Counted from the first letter of the stretch, positions 19,253 through 30,314 are shown. The stretch: DNA of 64,000 bases from Oerskovia flava (GCF_026163685.1 NZ_JAOXSR010000002.1:406295-470294); one strand, 5' to 3'. Notes: generated by a model not told the origin, from the letters alone. Numbers and translations are program-made.

Positions 19253-19264
19253 ACGCACGTGCGT
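19253..19264. promoter_or_regulatory. Palindrome in the deoR promoter
   Basis: ACGCACGTGCGT is a perfect 12-bp palindrome 21 bases upstream of the DeoR-family ATG, between the expected -35 and -10 positions. It is a possible autoregulatory site. It does not resemble the operator at 19071, so only one of the two is likely to be the DeoR site. Confidence 0.4.
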
Positions 19265-19285
19265 TTATGTGCTAGAACTCTTGTC

Positions 19286-20119
19286 ATGACCAGCACTGCT
19301 GCCACGGACGCCACCGGTCAGGCCCGCCGACTGCCCGCGGGCCGCAAGGCGGAGCTCGCGGCCTACGTGGCCGAGATCGGGCAGGTGACCGTCGCGGAGC
19401 TCGCGGAGCGGTTCGACGTCTCCCCCGACACCATCCGGCGCGACCTCGACCAGCTCGACACCGACGGCATCCTCATCCGGACGCACGGCGGGGCCGTCAG
19501 CCTCTCGGCCGTCCCGCGCCCGGACACCGGGCTCGACGTCCGGGTCCGCCTGCAGGCCGCCGCGAAGGAGAAGATCGGCGAGATCGCGGCCGGGCTCGTC
19601 ACCGACGGTTCGTCGATCATGACGAACGCGGGCACCACCACCCTGGCTCTCGCCCGCCACCTGCGCGAGCACCGCGAGCTGACCATCGCGACCAACAGCC
19701 TGCGGCTGCCGGCCGAGATCTCCCCCAAGGTCTTCCGCGACCTCTACGTCTTCGGGGGGCAGGTCCGGCTCAGCGCGCAGGCGACGGTCGGGCCGGTGAG
19801 CTTCCAGCTCGCCCCGGCCGCCGGTGACGTCGACATCCGGTGCGACCTCGCCCTGGTCGCCGTCGGCGCCGTCCACGCGGAGAGCGGCTTCTCCACGAGC
19901 AACCTCGGCGAGGCCGCGATGATGGCCCAGATGATGGAGCGCGCGTCGCGCGTGGCGGTCCTCGCCGACCACTCCAAGTTCGGCAGGCGCCTCTTCGCGC
20001 AGATCTCCGACCTCTCGCGGGCCGACTACCTCGTCACGGACTCGGCGCCGCCCGCCGACCTCGCCCGCGCCCTCGAGGCCGCGGGCGTCACCGTCCTCAC
20101 GCCGGCCGCCGGCGACTGA
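19286..20119 (+). CDS. DeoR-family transcriptional regulator
   Basis: A 277-aa regulator. The N-terminal winged HTH is recognisable as VTVAELAERFDVSPDTIRRDLDQL, followed by the signature RTHGGAV near residue 70. The C-terminal sugar-phosphate sensor domain (isomerase-like fold) shows IMTNAGTTTLALARHL and GGQVRLSAQATVG. Members usually repress catabolic operons until a phosphorylated sugar binds. Divergent orientation from the sugar operon, 248 bases apart, makes it the local regulator. ATG 19286 has no Shine-Dalgarno, and TAGAAC lies seven bases upstream. Confidence 0.93.
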   Translation: MTSTAATDATGQARRLPAGRKAELAAYVAEIGQVTVAELAERFDVSPDTIRRDLDQLDTDGILIRTHGGAVSLSAVPRPDTGLDVRVRLQAAAKEKIGEIAAGLVTDGSSIMTNAGTTTLALARHLREHRELTIATNSLRLPAEISPKVFRDLYVFGGQVRLSAQATVGPVSFQLAPAAGDVDIRCDLALVAVGAVHAESGFSTSNLGEAAMMAQMMERASRVAVLADHSKFGRRLFAQISDLSRADYLVTDSAPPADLARALEAAGVTVLTPAAGD

Positions 20120-20157
20120 GCCGTCCCGACGGTCCCGGGACGACCCGTCCCGGGACG

Positions 20158-20198
20158 ACGACGGGGCGCCCACCTCGAGGAGGTGAGCGCCCCGTCGT
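20158..20198. terminator. Bidirectional terminator between deoR-family gene and acnA
   Basis: A 12-bp stem, ACGACGGGGCGC (20158-20169) with GCGCCCCGTCGT (20187-20198), encloses a smaller CACCT/AGGTG stem. It lies between convergent genes and has no clear T-tract, as is usual for high-GC intrinsic terminators. Confidence 0.8.
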
Positions 20199-20265
20199 GC
20201 AGAGCCGGCGACCGGCGGCGTCGCGCTAGTCGACGCCGCTCAGCGATCCGTCAGGTGGCGGGTCG

Positions 20266-23034
<2,769 letters not shown>

Positions 23035-23230
23035 GATGGCTCCTTCTGCGTGGCGAGACGGTGACGACCTGCCGCCGACCGTGCCTCGGGCAGGGTCGTG
23101 GCGACCGTCGGATGGCGTTGCTGATGTCTGACGGGTGGTGCTCGGGGGGCTTTGCCCAGCCTACGCCGGGCGTGGTGCGCGGCCCGTGCCGTGCGAGGCA
23201 GCGGTCCGACCAGCACCGCGACCAGCATAC

Positions 23231-23260
23231 CGCATATATCTTGACGTCAAGATATATGCG
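23231..23260. promoter_or_regulatory. Perfect 30-bp palindrome upstream of acnA
   Basis: Bases 23231-23260 form a perfect 15+15 palindrome centred on TTGACGTCAA, with AT-rich shoulders ATATATC and GATATAT standing out from the GC-rich surroundings. The core TCTTGACGTCAAGA is the type bound by MarR-family dimers; the Streptomyces MarR protein TamR is reported to act at aconitase genes. On the minus strand the central TTGACG and a TATGCT 15 bases on could also form a promoter that the regulator would cover. The regulator is not in the window. Confidence 0.75.
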
Positions 23261-23272
23261 TCCGGTCCGCCG

Positions 23273-23470
23273 TCAGGGACCGGCCGTCGCGAGGGCGACC
23301 ACGAGGGCGATCGCTCCCCAGGCGACCAGGCTCAGACCCAGCGCGAGCACCAGGCCGTGCGCGCCGGTCGACTCGTCCTGAGGGCTGCGCCGCAGGACCC
23401 GCCCGGCGAGCACGAGGCCGGCGAGCAGGAGGAGGGAACCGACGTAGACGAGCAGAGGCATCGCGCCCAT
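23273..23470 (-). CDS. Small two-helix membrane protein, hypothetical
   Basis: A 65-aa protein (62 aa if it starts at the second ATG, 23461) made of two hydrophobic helices, LLVYVGSLLLLAGLVLAG and VLALGLSLVAWGAIALVVAL, joined by a short charged loop RRSPQDESTG. Codon third positions are almost all G or C, as in neighbouring genes, which supports real coding. It ends 13 bases before the acnA palindrome on the same strand. No family recognised. Confidence 0.55.
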   Translation of the reverse strand: MGAMPLLVYVGSLLLLAGLVLAGRVLRRSPQDESTGAHGLVLALGLSLVAWGAIALVVALATAGP

Positions 23471-23609
23471 TGTCGGGCCGAACCACCCGCAGTGCCTCTG
23501 GAACACCGGACCGACCCGGATGCGACATCCTGGAGTACCCGGAGCGGTGGCGGTCCGGGCCGCCGGGCGTCCGGGTCCCACCGGGTGCGGGCGTGGTCGA
23601 GGAGGTCGG

Positions 23610-24125
23610 ATGGGTACCAACGACGCCGCTGGCCGTGAGCAGCGGGACGACGGGCGGCACGAGAGCGTCAACCAGCGCCTGGACCGGAACTGGAACGAGC
23701 TGCTGCAGGAGCTGCGGGTCACGCAGACGGGCGTGCAGATCCTCACCGGGTTCCTGCTCACGGTCCCGTTCCAGCAGCGGTTCACCGAGCTCGACGACGT
23801 GCAGCGAGGGACCTACCTCGTGCTCGTCGTGCTCGCGGCGCTCGCCACGGGCTTCCTCGTCGCGCCGGTGAGCCTGCACCGCTTCCTCTTCCGGCGAGGG
23901 CTCAAGCTGACGCTCGTCACCCTCGCCGACCGCCTCGCGCGGTGCGGGCTGCTCGTCCTCGGGGTGCTCGTGTCGGGCTGCACGTTCCTGCTGTTCGACG
24001 TCGTCGCCGGGCGAGCCGCCGGGATCGTCGTCGGCGCGTGCGTCCTGGCGGCCCTGGCCGGGCTGTGGCTCGTGCTGCCGGTCCTGCGCTCGCGCGACGC
24101 GGCACGGCAGCGGGACCCGCGCTGA
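23610..24125 (+). CDS. DUF6328-family membrane protein
   Basis: A 171-aa protein with a hydrophilic N-terminus and four predicted helices. The family-typical segment LQELRVTQTGVQILTGFLLTVPFQQRF lies at residues 30-56. A helix around LVLVVLAALATGFLVAPV follows, and then HRFLFRRG. ATG 23610 has a textbook GAGGAGG five bases upstream. It is convergent with the RNA methyltransferase gene 18 bases away. The function of DUF6328 is unknown. Confidence 0.8.
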   Translation: MGTNDAAGREQRDDGRHESVNQRLDRNWNELLQELRVTQTGVQILTGFLLTVPFQQRFTELDDVQRGTYLVLVVLAALATGFLVAPVSLHRFLFRRGLKLTLVTLADRLARCGLLVLGVLVSGCTFLLFDVVAGRAAGIVVGACVLAALAGLWLVLPVLRSRDAARQRDPR

Positions 24126-24143
24126 GCGACGACCCACCGGGCA

Positions 24144-25508
24144 TCAGCGGGTGAGGACCGCGAGCGCCTCGACGTGGTGCGTGTGGGGGAAGAGGTCGAA
24201 CGCGCGCAGGGTGCTCAGCGTGTAGCCGTGCTCGGCGAGGTAGGCGACGTCCCGGGCGAGCGCCGCGGGGTCGCACGCCACGTAGACGACGCTGCGGGGC
24301 CCGAGCGCCGCCACGCGCTCGACGACCGCGCGACCGGCGCCGGTGCGCGGCGGGTCGAGCACGACGACGTCCGCGCCGCCGCGCGCGGCGTGCTCGCCAC
24401 GGGCGAGGACCCGCTCGACCGGCCCGTGGTGGAGCTCGACCTGCGGGGCGCCGTGCGCGTTGCGCCGGGCGTCCTTGACCGCACGGGGGTCGCCCTCGAT
24501 CGCGACGACGTGCCCGCCGTCGCCGACCGCGTGCGCGAGCGGGAGGGAGAAGAGGCCGGCACCGGAGTAGAGGTCGACCACCCGGCCGCCCTGCACGTCC
24601 CCGACGGCGTCGAGCACGGCCTCGCCGAGGACGAGGGGAGCGGCGCGGTGGACCTGCCAGAACCCGTCGGCGGCGACCTTGAAGGTGTGCTCGACGCCAC
24701 GCAGGCTGACATTCTCGACGACGGACCGGCGCGCGTTGGGCCGCTTGTCGAGGTGCCCGGCCCGCCAGACCGCGTCGTCGACGAGCAGCACGGGGGGCGT
24801 CCCCCCGGCCGGGGCGACGAGCTCGAGGCGCGTGCCCGGGCGCCAGCGGCGGGTGAAGACACGTTCGCGCTCGGCGAGGGCGAGCACCTCCGGGGTGGCG
24901 AGGGGCATGGTGTCGAGCGCCACGACGTCGTGCGAGCGGTGCTTGTGCATCCCCGCCCGACCCTCGGCGTCGGCGACGAGGTCGATCCGCGTGCGGTAGC
25001 CGAGACCGTCGCGCTCGTCGTCCCCCGGCAGACCCTCGACCTCTACCTGAAGGTCAAGGTGCGCCAGTCGCTGCAGCTGCTCGGCGACGACGCCCGCCTT
25101 CCAGCGCCGCTGGGCGGGCAGCGCGACGTGCGCGAGCTCACCACCACCGACGCCTCCCGGGCCCGCCTCGGGCCACACGGAGGCCACGCGGTCGGGCGAC
25201 GGCTCCAGGATCTCGACCGCGTCGCCGCGCCAGAACGGGGCGTCCTGCTCCCCCTCGGTGATCTGCACACGTGCCCGCTCGCCCGGCAGCGCGTGCCGCA
25301 CGAACACCACCCGGCCGTCGAGCCGGGCCACGCAGTGGCCGCCGTGGGCGACCGGTCCGACCTCCACCTCGACCTGAGGTCGAGACTCCGACGACTCGGT
25401 CGGTGACACGTCGGACGGCACATCGTTCGGTGAGCCGTCGGCCGGTCCGCTCGTGGCGGTCGGCTCGGGGGTCGCGGCGGTCTCGGGCTGGTTCTCGGGT
25501 CGGGGCAC
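24144..25508 (-). CDS. TrmA/RlmD-family RNA (uracil-5-)-methyltransferase
   Basis: A 454-aa SAM-dependent RNA methyltransferase. A disordered Pro/Thr-rich N-terminus (about 45 residues) leads into a TRAM-like RNA-binding domain (VGPVAHGGHCVARLDGRVVFV). The Rossmann core shows VVDLYSGAGLFSLPLA. It ends in DPPRTGAG and the motif VYVACDPAALARD, which holds the catalytic cysteine. It is the orthologue by position and family of M. tuberculosis Rv2689c. The iron-sulfur cysteines of E. coli RlmD are not evident. GTG 25508 is fixed by a GATACT hexamer six bases upstream. Whether the target is tRNA U54 or 23S rRNA is not decidable here. Confidence 0.88.
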   Translation of the reverse strand: MPRPENQPETAATPEPTATSGPADGSPNDVPSDVSPTESSESRPQVEVEVGPVAHGGHCVARLDGRVVFVRHALPGERARVQITEGEQDAPFWRGDAVEILEPSPDRVASVWPEAGPGGVGGGELAHVALPAQRRWKAGVVAEQLQRLAHLDLQVEVEGLPGDDERDGLGYRTRIDLVADAEGRAGMHKHRSHDVVALDTMPLATPEVLALAERERVFTRRWRPGTRLELVAPAGGTPPVLLVDDAVWRAGHLDKRPNARRSVVENVSLRGVEHTFKVAADGFWQVHRAAPLVLGEAVLDAVGDVQGGRVVDLYSGAGLFSLPLAHAVGDGGHVVAIEGDPRAVKDARRNAHGAPQVELHHGPVERVLARGEHAARGGADVVVLDPPRTGAGRAVVERVAALGPRSVVYVACDPAALARDVAYLAEHGYTLSTLRAFDLFPHTHHVEALAVLTR

Positions 25509-25514
25509 CCGTCC

Positions 25515-25520
25515 AGTATC
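25515..25520 (-). promoter_or_regulatory. Leaderless-type -10 for the RNA methyltransferase
   Basis: Minus-strand GATACT ends six bases before GTG 25508; no Shine-Dalgarno is present. Confidence 0.5.
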
Positions 25521-25553
25521 CCGGACGCGGACCACGGGGCCGCCCGGCGGGCG

Positions 25554-27557
25554 TCAGTACCGCGGCGGGAGGTTCTGGGTGTAGCCCTCGCCCTCGAGGC
25601 CCGTCTGCCCCTGGGTCGAGGACAGCTGCCACGGCACCGAGGCCACCACGACGCCCGGCGTGAAGAGCAGCCGGCTCTTGAGGCGCATCGCGCTCTGGTT
25701 GTGCAGCAGACGCTCCCACCAGTGCCCGACGACGTACTCGGGCACGTACACGACCACCAGGTCCCGCGGGCTCTCCCGCCGCACGGAGCGGACGTAGGAC
25801 AGGATCGGGCGCGTGATCTCCCGATACGGGGAGTCGAGCACACGCAGGGCGACCGGCAGCTCGAGCGCCTCCCACTCGCGGGTCATCTCGGCGATCTCGT
25901 CGGCGTCGACCCCCACCGTGACGGCCTCGAGCACGGACGGCCGTGTGGCACGCGCGTAGGACAGCGCGCGCATCGTCGGGCGGTGCAGCCGCGACACGAG
26001 GACGATCGCGTGCACGCGGCTCGGCAGCGCCCGGGTGGACGCGGGGTCGTCGCCGAGCGCGAGCTCGTCCCGGACCCGGTCGTAGTGCTTGCGGATCGCC
26101 CGCATGAGCACGAAGATCAGCGCCATCGCGAGCACCGCGATCCACGCGCCGTGCGTGAACTTGGTGACGAGGACGATGACGAGGACCCCGGCCGTCAGGA
26201 GCAGGCCGACCGCGTTGATGACCCGCGAGCGTCGCAGCCGCGACCGCTCGCGCGGGTTCGGCTCGGTACGCAGGGCACGGGTCCAGTGCCGGACCATGCC
26301 GAGCTGCGAGAGGGTGAAGGACACGAACACGCCCACGATGTAGAGCTGGATGAGCCGAGTGACCTCGGCGTCGAACACCCAGACCAGCACGATCGCGGCC
26401 ACGGCGAGGGTGATGATCCCGTTGGAGAACGCGAGCCGGTCGCCGCGCGTGTGGAGCTGCCGGGGCAGGTAGCCGTCCTTCGCGAGGATGGACCCGAGGA
26501 CGGGGAACCCGTTGAAGGCGGTGTTGGCGGCGAGCACGAGGATGAACGCCGTCACGGCGACCACCGCGACGAAGAGCACCGGTGCACCGCGGAAGACCAC
26601 CTCGGCGAGCTGACCCAGCACAGGGTGCTGCACGTAGTCCGCCGGGACCGGTCCCCCGCCCGAGGAGAGCTGGGTCTGCGGGTCCTCGACGTACTGCACA
26701 CCCGTCGCCCGCGCGAGGAGCAGGATCACCATCATCATCGTCGCGGAGATCGCGCCGAGGATGACGAGCGTCGTCGCGGCGTTGCGCGCCCGGGGCTCGC
26801 GGAACGCCTGGACGCCGTTGCTCACGGCCTCGACGCCCGTCAGCGCGGCGCAGCCCGAGGCGAAGGCCCGCGCCACGAGCAGTGCGCCGGCGATGCCGAG
26901 CAGGCCCTGGTCGAGGTCGCTCGCCGGGACGACGTCGAGCCCCGCGCTCTGCGCCTGGGCAAGGTTCCCCGTCACGTGCTGGAGGAACCCGACGACGGCC
27001 GTGACCCCGACGGCAAGCATGAACAGGTACACCCCGGCGGCGAAGAAGCGCCCCGACTCACGCACCCCCCGCAGGTTCATCAGGGCGAGGACGGCGACCA
27101 GGACGATCGCCACCTGGGTCTCGTGACCGCGCGCGGCGGGCACGGCGCTGGCGATGTACTGCGCGCCGGACGAGAGCGACACCGCCACCGTGAGCACGTA
27201 GTCGATCATCAGCGCGGAGGCGACCCCGACACCGGCCTTGGGGCCGAGGTTCACGGTCGCGACGCGGTAGTCGCCACCCGACGGGTAGGCACGCACGTTC
27301 TGGCGGTAGGAGAGCACCACGGTCAGCAGCACGACCACGACCGCGAGTCCGACCCAGGGCGAGATCGTCGTCGCCGCCACGCCGGCCACGGCGAGCGTCA
27401 GGAGGATCTCGTCGGGGGCGTAGGCGACCGACGACAGGGCGTCGGAGGCGAACACGGGCAGGGCCACCCGCTTGGGCAGCGGCGCATGGCCCTCGCGGTC
27501 GCTGCGCACGGGGCGACCCAGCAGCAACCGCTTCGCAGCATCCACGATGTCCGACAC
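25554..27557 (-). CDS. APC-superfamily permease
   Basis: A 667-aa membrane transporter with about 12 helices. The N-terminal signature is PVFASDALSSVAYAPDEILLTL, and ASGCAALTGVEAVSNGVQAF holds the APC substrate-site helix. The ~200-residue soluble C-terminal domain follows HYDRVRDELALG. It is orthologous in position to M. tuberculosis Rv2690c beside ceoB/ceoC, which encode potassium-uptake RCK proteins, so a role in K+ or linked amino-acid transport is suggested but unproven. Start GTG 27557 precedes the conserved VSDIVDAAKRLLLGRPVRS. It is divergent from ceoB with 73 bases between starts. Confidence 0.88.
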   Translation of the reverse strand: MSDIVDAAKRLLLGRPVRSDREGHAPLPKRVALPVFASDALSSVAYAPDEILLTLAVAGVAATTISPWVGLAVVVVLLTVVLSYRQNVRAYPSGGDYRVATVNLGPKAGVGVASALMIDYVLTVAVSLSSGAQYIASAVPAARGHETQVAIVLVAVLALMNLRGVRESGRFFAAGVYLFMLAVGVTAVVGFLQHVTGNLAQAQSAGLDVVPASDLDQGLLGIAGALLVARAFASGCAALTGVEAVSNGVQAFREPRARNAATTLVILGAISATMMMVILLLARATGVQYVEDPQTQLSSGGGPVPADYVQHPVLGQLAEVVFRGAPVLFVAVVAVTAFILVLAANTAFNGFPVLGSILAKDGYLPRQLHTRGDRLAFSNGIITLAVAAIVLVWVFDAEVTRLIQLYIVGVFVSFTLSQLGMVRHWTRALRTEPNPRERSRLRRSRVINAVGLLLTAGVLVIVLVTKFTHGAWIAVLAMALIFVLMRAIRKHYDRVRDELALGDDPASTRALPSRVHAIVLVSRLHRPTMRALSYARATRPSVLEAVTVGVDADEIAEMTREWEALELPVALRVLDSPYREITRPILSYVRSVRRESPRDLVVVYVPEYVVGHWWERLLHNQSAMRLKSRLLFTPGVVVASVPWQLSSTQGQTGLEGEGYTQNLPPRY

Positions 27558-27617
27558 GAAGCCCCATGCTATGCCCGACGCGGGCGCCGGGCGCCCGCAC
27601 GACGCCCGGGGAAGGTA

Positions 27618-27623
27618 TAGCGT
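27618..27623 (+). promoter_or_regulatory. Leaderless-type -10 for ceoB
   Basis: TAGCGT ends seven bases before GTG 27631; no Shine-Dalgarno is present. Confidence 0.55.
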
Positions 27624-27630
27624 TTCGCTC

Positions 27631-28299
27631 GTGCACTTCGTGATCATGGGTTGCGGCAGGGTGGGTGCCACCCTCGCGCGCTCGCTCGAGAACCGCGGCC
27701 ACTCCGTGGCCGTCGTCGACCAGAACCCGGATGCGTTCCGGCGCCTGCCGTCGGACTTCTCCGGGAAGAAGGTCACCGGCGTCGGCTTCGACCGCGACAC
27801 CCTCGTCCAGGCGGGGATCGAGGACGCGTACGCGTTCGCCGCGGTCTCCGACGGCGACAACTCGAACATCCTCTCGGCCCGGGTCGTGCGCGAGACGTAC
27901 GGCGTCGACAACGTCGTGGCACGCATCTACGACCCGCACCGGGCGGAGATCTACCAACGGCTGGGTATCCCGACGGTCGCGACCGTGCGCTGGACGGCCG
28001 ACCAGGTGCTGAGACGGATGCTGCCGCTCGGGGCGACCGACGAGTACCGGGACGCGTCCGGCCAGGTCCGCCTCGCGCAGGTCGACGTCCACCCCGACTG
28101 GGTGGGTCGCTCCGCGCGGGCGATCGAGCGCGCGACCGGCGCGCGGGTGGCGTTCGTCTCACGATTCGGCGACGGCGTGCTCGGGACCCCGGACATGGTG
28201 CTGCAGGAGAACGACGTCCTGCACGTCCTGATGCGCAGCACGGACGCCGCGACGGTGGAACGGGTCCTCACGCGTGCCCCTGAGGCGGAGGAGGACTGA
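27631..28299 (+). CDS. ceoB: TrkA-family potassium uptake regulatory protein
   Basis: A 222-aa RCK protein. The N-terminal NAD(H)-binding Rossmann fold has GCGRVG (residues 7-12), the acidic end of strand 2 is VVDQNPDAF, and a TrkA-C domain follows residue ~140 (VRLAQVDVHPDWVGR). These cytosolic subunits gate a K+ channel or transporter in response to nucleotides. The stop overlaps the ATG of ceoC by one base. The pair matches mycobacterial ceoB/ceoC. Confidence 0.9.
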   Translation: MHFVIMGCGRVGATLARSLENRGHSVAVVDQNPDAFRRLPSDFSGKKVTGVGFDRDTLVQAGIEDAYAFAAVSDGDNSNILSARVVRETYGVDNVVARIYDPHRAEIYQRLGIPTVATVRWTADQVLRRMLPLGATDEYRDASGQVRLAQVDVHPDWVGRSARAIERATGARVAFVSRFGDGVLGTPDMVLQENDVLHVLMRSTDAATVERVLTRAPEAEED

Positions 28300-28964
28300 T
28301 GCGCGTCGTCATCGCCGGGGCGGGGTCGGTCGGCCGCTCCATCGCCCGTGAGCTGCTCAGCCACGACCACGAGGTCATGCTCATCGACAAGCAGCCGGCC
28401 GCGATGCGGGTCGCCCAGGTGGCCGACGCCGACTGGTTGCTCGCCGACGCGTGCGAGCTCTCGTCGCTCTCGGAGGCAGGCACCGACGGGTGCGACGTGA
28501 TCGTCGCCGCCACGGGCGACGACAAGGTCAACCTCGTGGTCTCCCTGCTCGCGAAGACCGAGTTCGGGGTCCCGCGCACGGTCGCGCGGGTGAACAACCC
28601 GAAGAACGAGTGGATGTTCGACTCGTCGTGGGGCGTGGACGTCGCGGTGTCCACCCCGCGCATCATGACGGCGATGGTCGAGGAGGCCGTCGCGGTCGGC
28701 GACCTCGTGCGCATCTTCACGTTCCACCAGTCCGGGGCGGACATCCTCGAGCTGACGCTGCCACCGGACTCACCGCTCATCGGACGCCGCGTCGGGGAGG
28801 TCCGGTGGCCGCCGGACACGGTCCTCGCCGCGATCGTCCGTGGCCCCCTGCCCATCGCCCCGAGCATCGACGACACCCTGGAGGCGGGCGACGAGCTCCT
28901 CATCGTCACGGGCCGCGAGGTCGACGAGGACGCGCTGCAGAGGTTGCTCGTGACGGGCGAGTAG
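28299..28964 (+). CDS. ceoC: TrkA-family potassium uptake regulatory protein
   Basis: A 221-aa second RCK protein with GAGSVG in the Rossmann fold (residues 7-12) and a C-terminal TrkA-C domain ending in LLIVTGREVDED. ATG 28299 shares its A with the ceoB stop and is preceded by GGAGGAGG, so translation is coupled. The two RCK proteins probably form a hetero-ring. No TrkH/TrkG channel gene is present, leaving the divergent APC permease as the nearest transport partner. Confidence 0.9.
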   Translation: MRVVIAGAGSVGRSIARELLSHDHEVMLIDKQPAAMRVAQVADADWLLADACELSSLSEAGTDGCDVIVAATGDDKVNLVVSLLAKTEFGVPRTVARVNNPKNEWMFDSSWGVDVAVSTPRIMTAMVEEAVAVGDLVRIFTFHQSGADILELTLPPDSPLIGRRVGEVRWPPDTVLAAIVRGPLPIAPSIDDTLEAGDELLIVTGREVDEDALQRLLVTGE

Positions 28965-28980
28965 GCCGGGCGCGGAGAGC

Positions 28981-28998
28981 CGCCGGGCGACCCCGGCG
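28981..28998. terminator. Possible terminator after ceoC
   Basis: A 7-bp stem, CGCCGGG (28981-28987) with CCCGGCG (28992-28998), and a 4-base loop lie between convergent ceoC and the DUF3159 gene. Short, no T-tract; low confidence. Confidence 0.35.
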
Positions 28999-29018
28999 CG
29001 TGGCTTCCCGCCCTGCGG

Positions 29019-29873
29019 CTACCCGGCCTGCGGCTGCGTGGCCTGGTGCGGGCGCCGGACGAGCACCCAGGTCAGCCACAGCACGAACGCCCAGAGCGGG
29101 ATGCCCATGACGAGGCGCGCGGTGCCGAGCCAGCCGACCTCCGCCTGCAGGTAGAGCGGGAGCTGCACGGCCAGGCGCACCGCGAACATCCCCACCCAGA
29201 GCCACGTCGCCACCGCGTAGCGGCGCATCCGCACCGGGTCCTCGCGCCACGTCGCCGCCCAGCGACGCAGTGCGGCGACGACGCCCCCCTCGGGCACCTC
29301 GCCGCTCCCACCGGACCAGCCGCTGCGCAGCGCCTCGACGACCAGCCCGACGACGGGCCAGCGCACGAGGATCGAGACCAGCATCGCCACGAGGTAGATC
29401 GCGTTGACCCACAGGCCCCAGGCAAAGTAGTCCTGGGCCTCTCCGGACCGCCACGCCCACAGCACACCGATACCGACGCCGAGCAGCCCGCCGAACGCCT
29501 GCGTCATCGGGGTGCGCTGGACCAGCCGCGCGCCGACGGCCACGAGCGCCACCGCGACCGACGACCACAGGGCCGGCGAGAGCTCGCGCGTCACCGTGTA
29601 GACGACCACGAAGACGAGCCCGGGCGCCACGGACTCGACGAGTCCTCGCACACCACCGATGGTCTCGGCGAGCGAGAAGCGCTCAGCGGTGAGCGCCCGC
29701 ACGCCGCGCGCGGTGCCGTCCTCCGGCGCCGCGACGTCATCAGCGGCGCCGACCGCGCCGACCACGTCGACCGTGTCGCCGGCGGGCTCCACGGGCCCGG
29801 CTGCGGGCGGGGTGTGCTGCCCGGGGGCGGAGTTCTCGGGCCGCGGCTCGGGGCCAGGGGGAACGTGGGTCAT
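29019..29873 (-). CDS. DUF3159-family membrane protein
   Basis: A 284-aa protein, positional orthologue of M. tuberculosis Rv2693c. About 65 low-complexity residues precede the domain. The domain opens with FSLAETIGGVRGLVESVAPG and has about six membrane helices (for example LVFVVVYTVT, AFGGLLGVGIGVLWAW). The family is actinobacterial and of unknown function. It is last in a minus-strand run DUF3710, OB-fold, DUF3159. Confidence 0.88.
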   Translation of the reverse strand: MTHVPPGPEPRPENSAPGQHTPPAAGPVEPAGDTVDVVGAVGAADDVAAPEDGTARGVRALTAERFSLAETIGGVRGLVESVAPGLVFVVVYTVTRELSPALWSSVAVALVAVGARLVQRTPMTQAFGGLLGVGIGVLWAWRSGEAQDYFAWGLWVNAIYLVAMLVSILVRWPVVGLVVEALRSGWSGGSGEVPEGGVVAALRRWAATWREDPVRMRRYAVATWLWVGMFAVRLAVQLPLYLQAEVGWLGTARLVMGIPLWAFVLWLTWVLVRRPHQATQPQAG

Positions 29874-29940
29874 GGTAGATCTCTCGTCGGTGACGGGGTG
29901 CTCAGGGTGGCCGGGCAGCAGGAGGCTCCCGTCGCAGCGA

Positions 29941-30312
29941 TCACTCGCCGGGACGGGGGCGCAACTCGTAGCGCGGGTTGTACATGGTGCGACGACCGTC
30001 GATCTCGGAGACGAACCCCTCGACCTTGGCGCGCCGGCCGGGCTCGATGCCCGCGATCCGGCGCCGCCCGAGCCACACGAGGTCGACCGCGCCGGAGCCG
30101 TCGTACAGCTCCGCCTCGACGGTCGGCACGCCGTCCCGGGGACGCAGGACGACAGAGCGCAGCACGCCCGCGACGGTGGCGCGCGAGCGGTTCGTGAGCC
30201 CGGACACCGCGGAACAGCCGACCTGGCGGGCGGCCTCGTCGCGCTCCTCCCCCGCCGTCAGCTCCTCCTGGCTCGCGACGACCGAGCGCAGCACCTCGCG
30301 CAGGTTCGTCAT
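29941..30312 (-). CDS. OB-fold nucleic-acid-binding protein
   Basis: A 123-aa single OB-fold protein (RATVAGVLRSVVLRP, VEAELYDGSGAVDLVWLGRR, AKVEGFVSEIDGRRTMYNPRYEL), matching the Rv2694c-type family. ATG 30312 lies two bases after the DUF3710 stop and is preferred over an in-frame TTG at 30318 that overlaps it. Tight linkage to DUF3710 suggests a common but unknown function, possibly nucleic-acid binding. Confidence 0.85.
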   Translation of the reverse strand: MTNLREVLRSVVASQEELTAGEERDEAARQVGCSAVSGLTNRSRATVAGVLRSVVLRPRDGVPTVEAELYDGSGAVDLVWLGRRRIAGIEPGRRAKVEGFVSEIDGRRTMYNPRYELRPRPGE

Positions 30313-30314
30313 GG

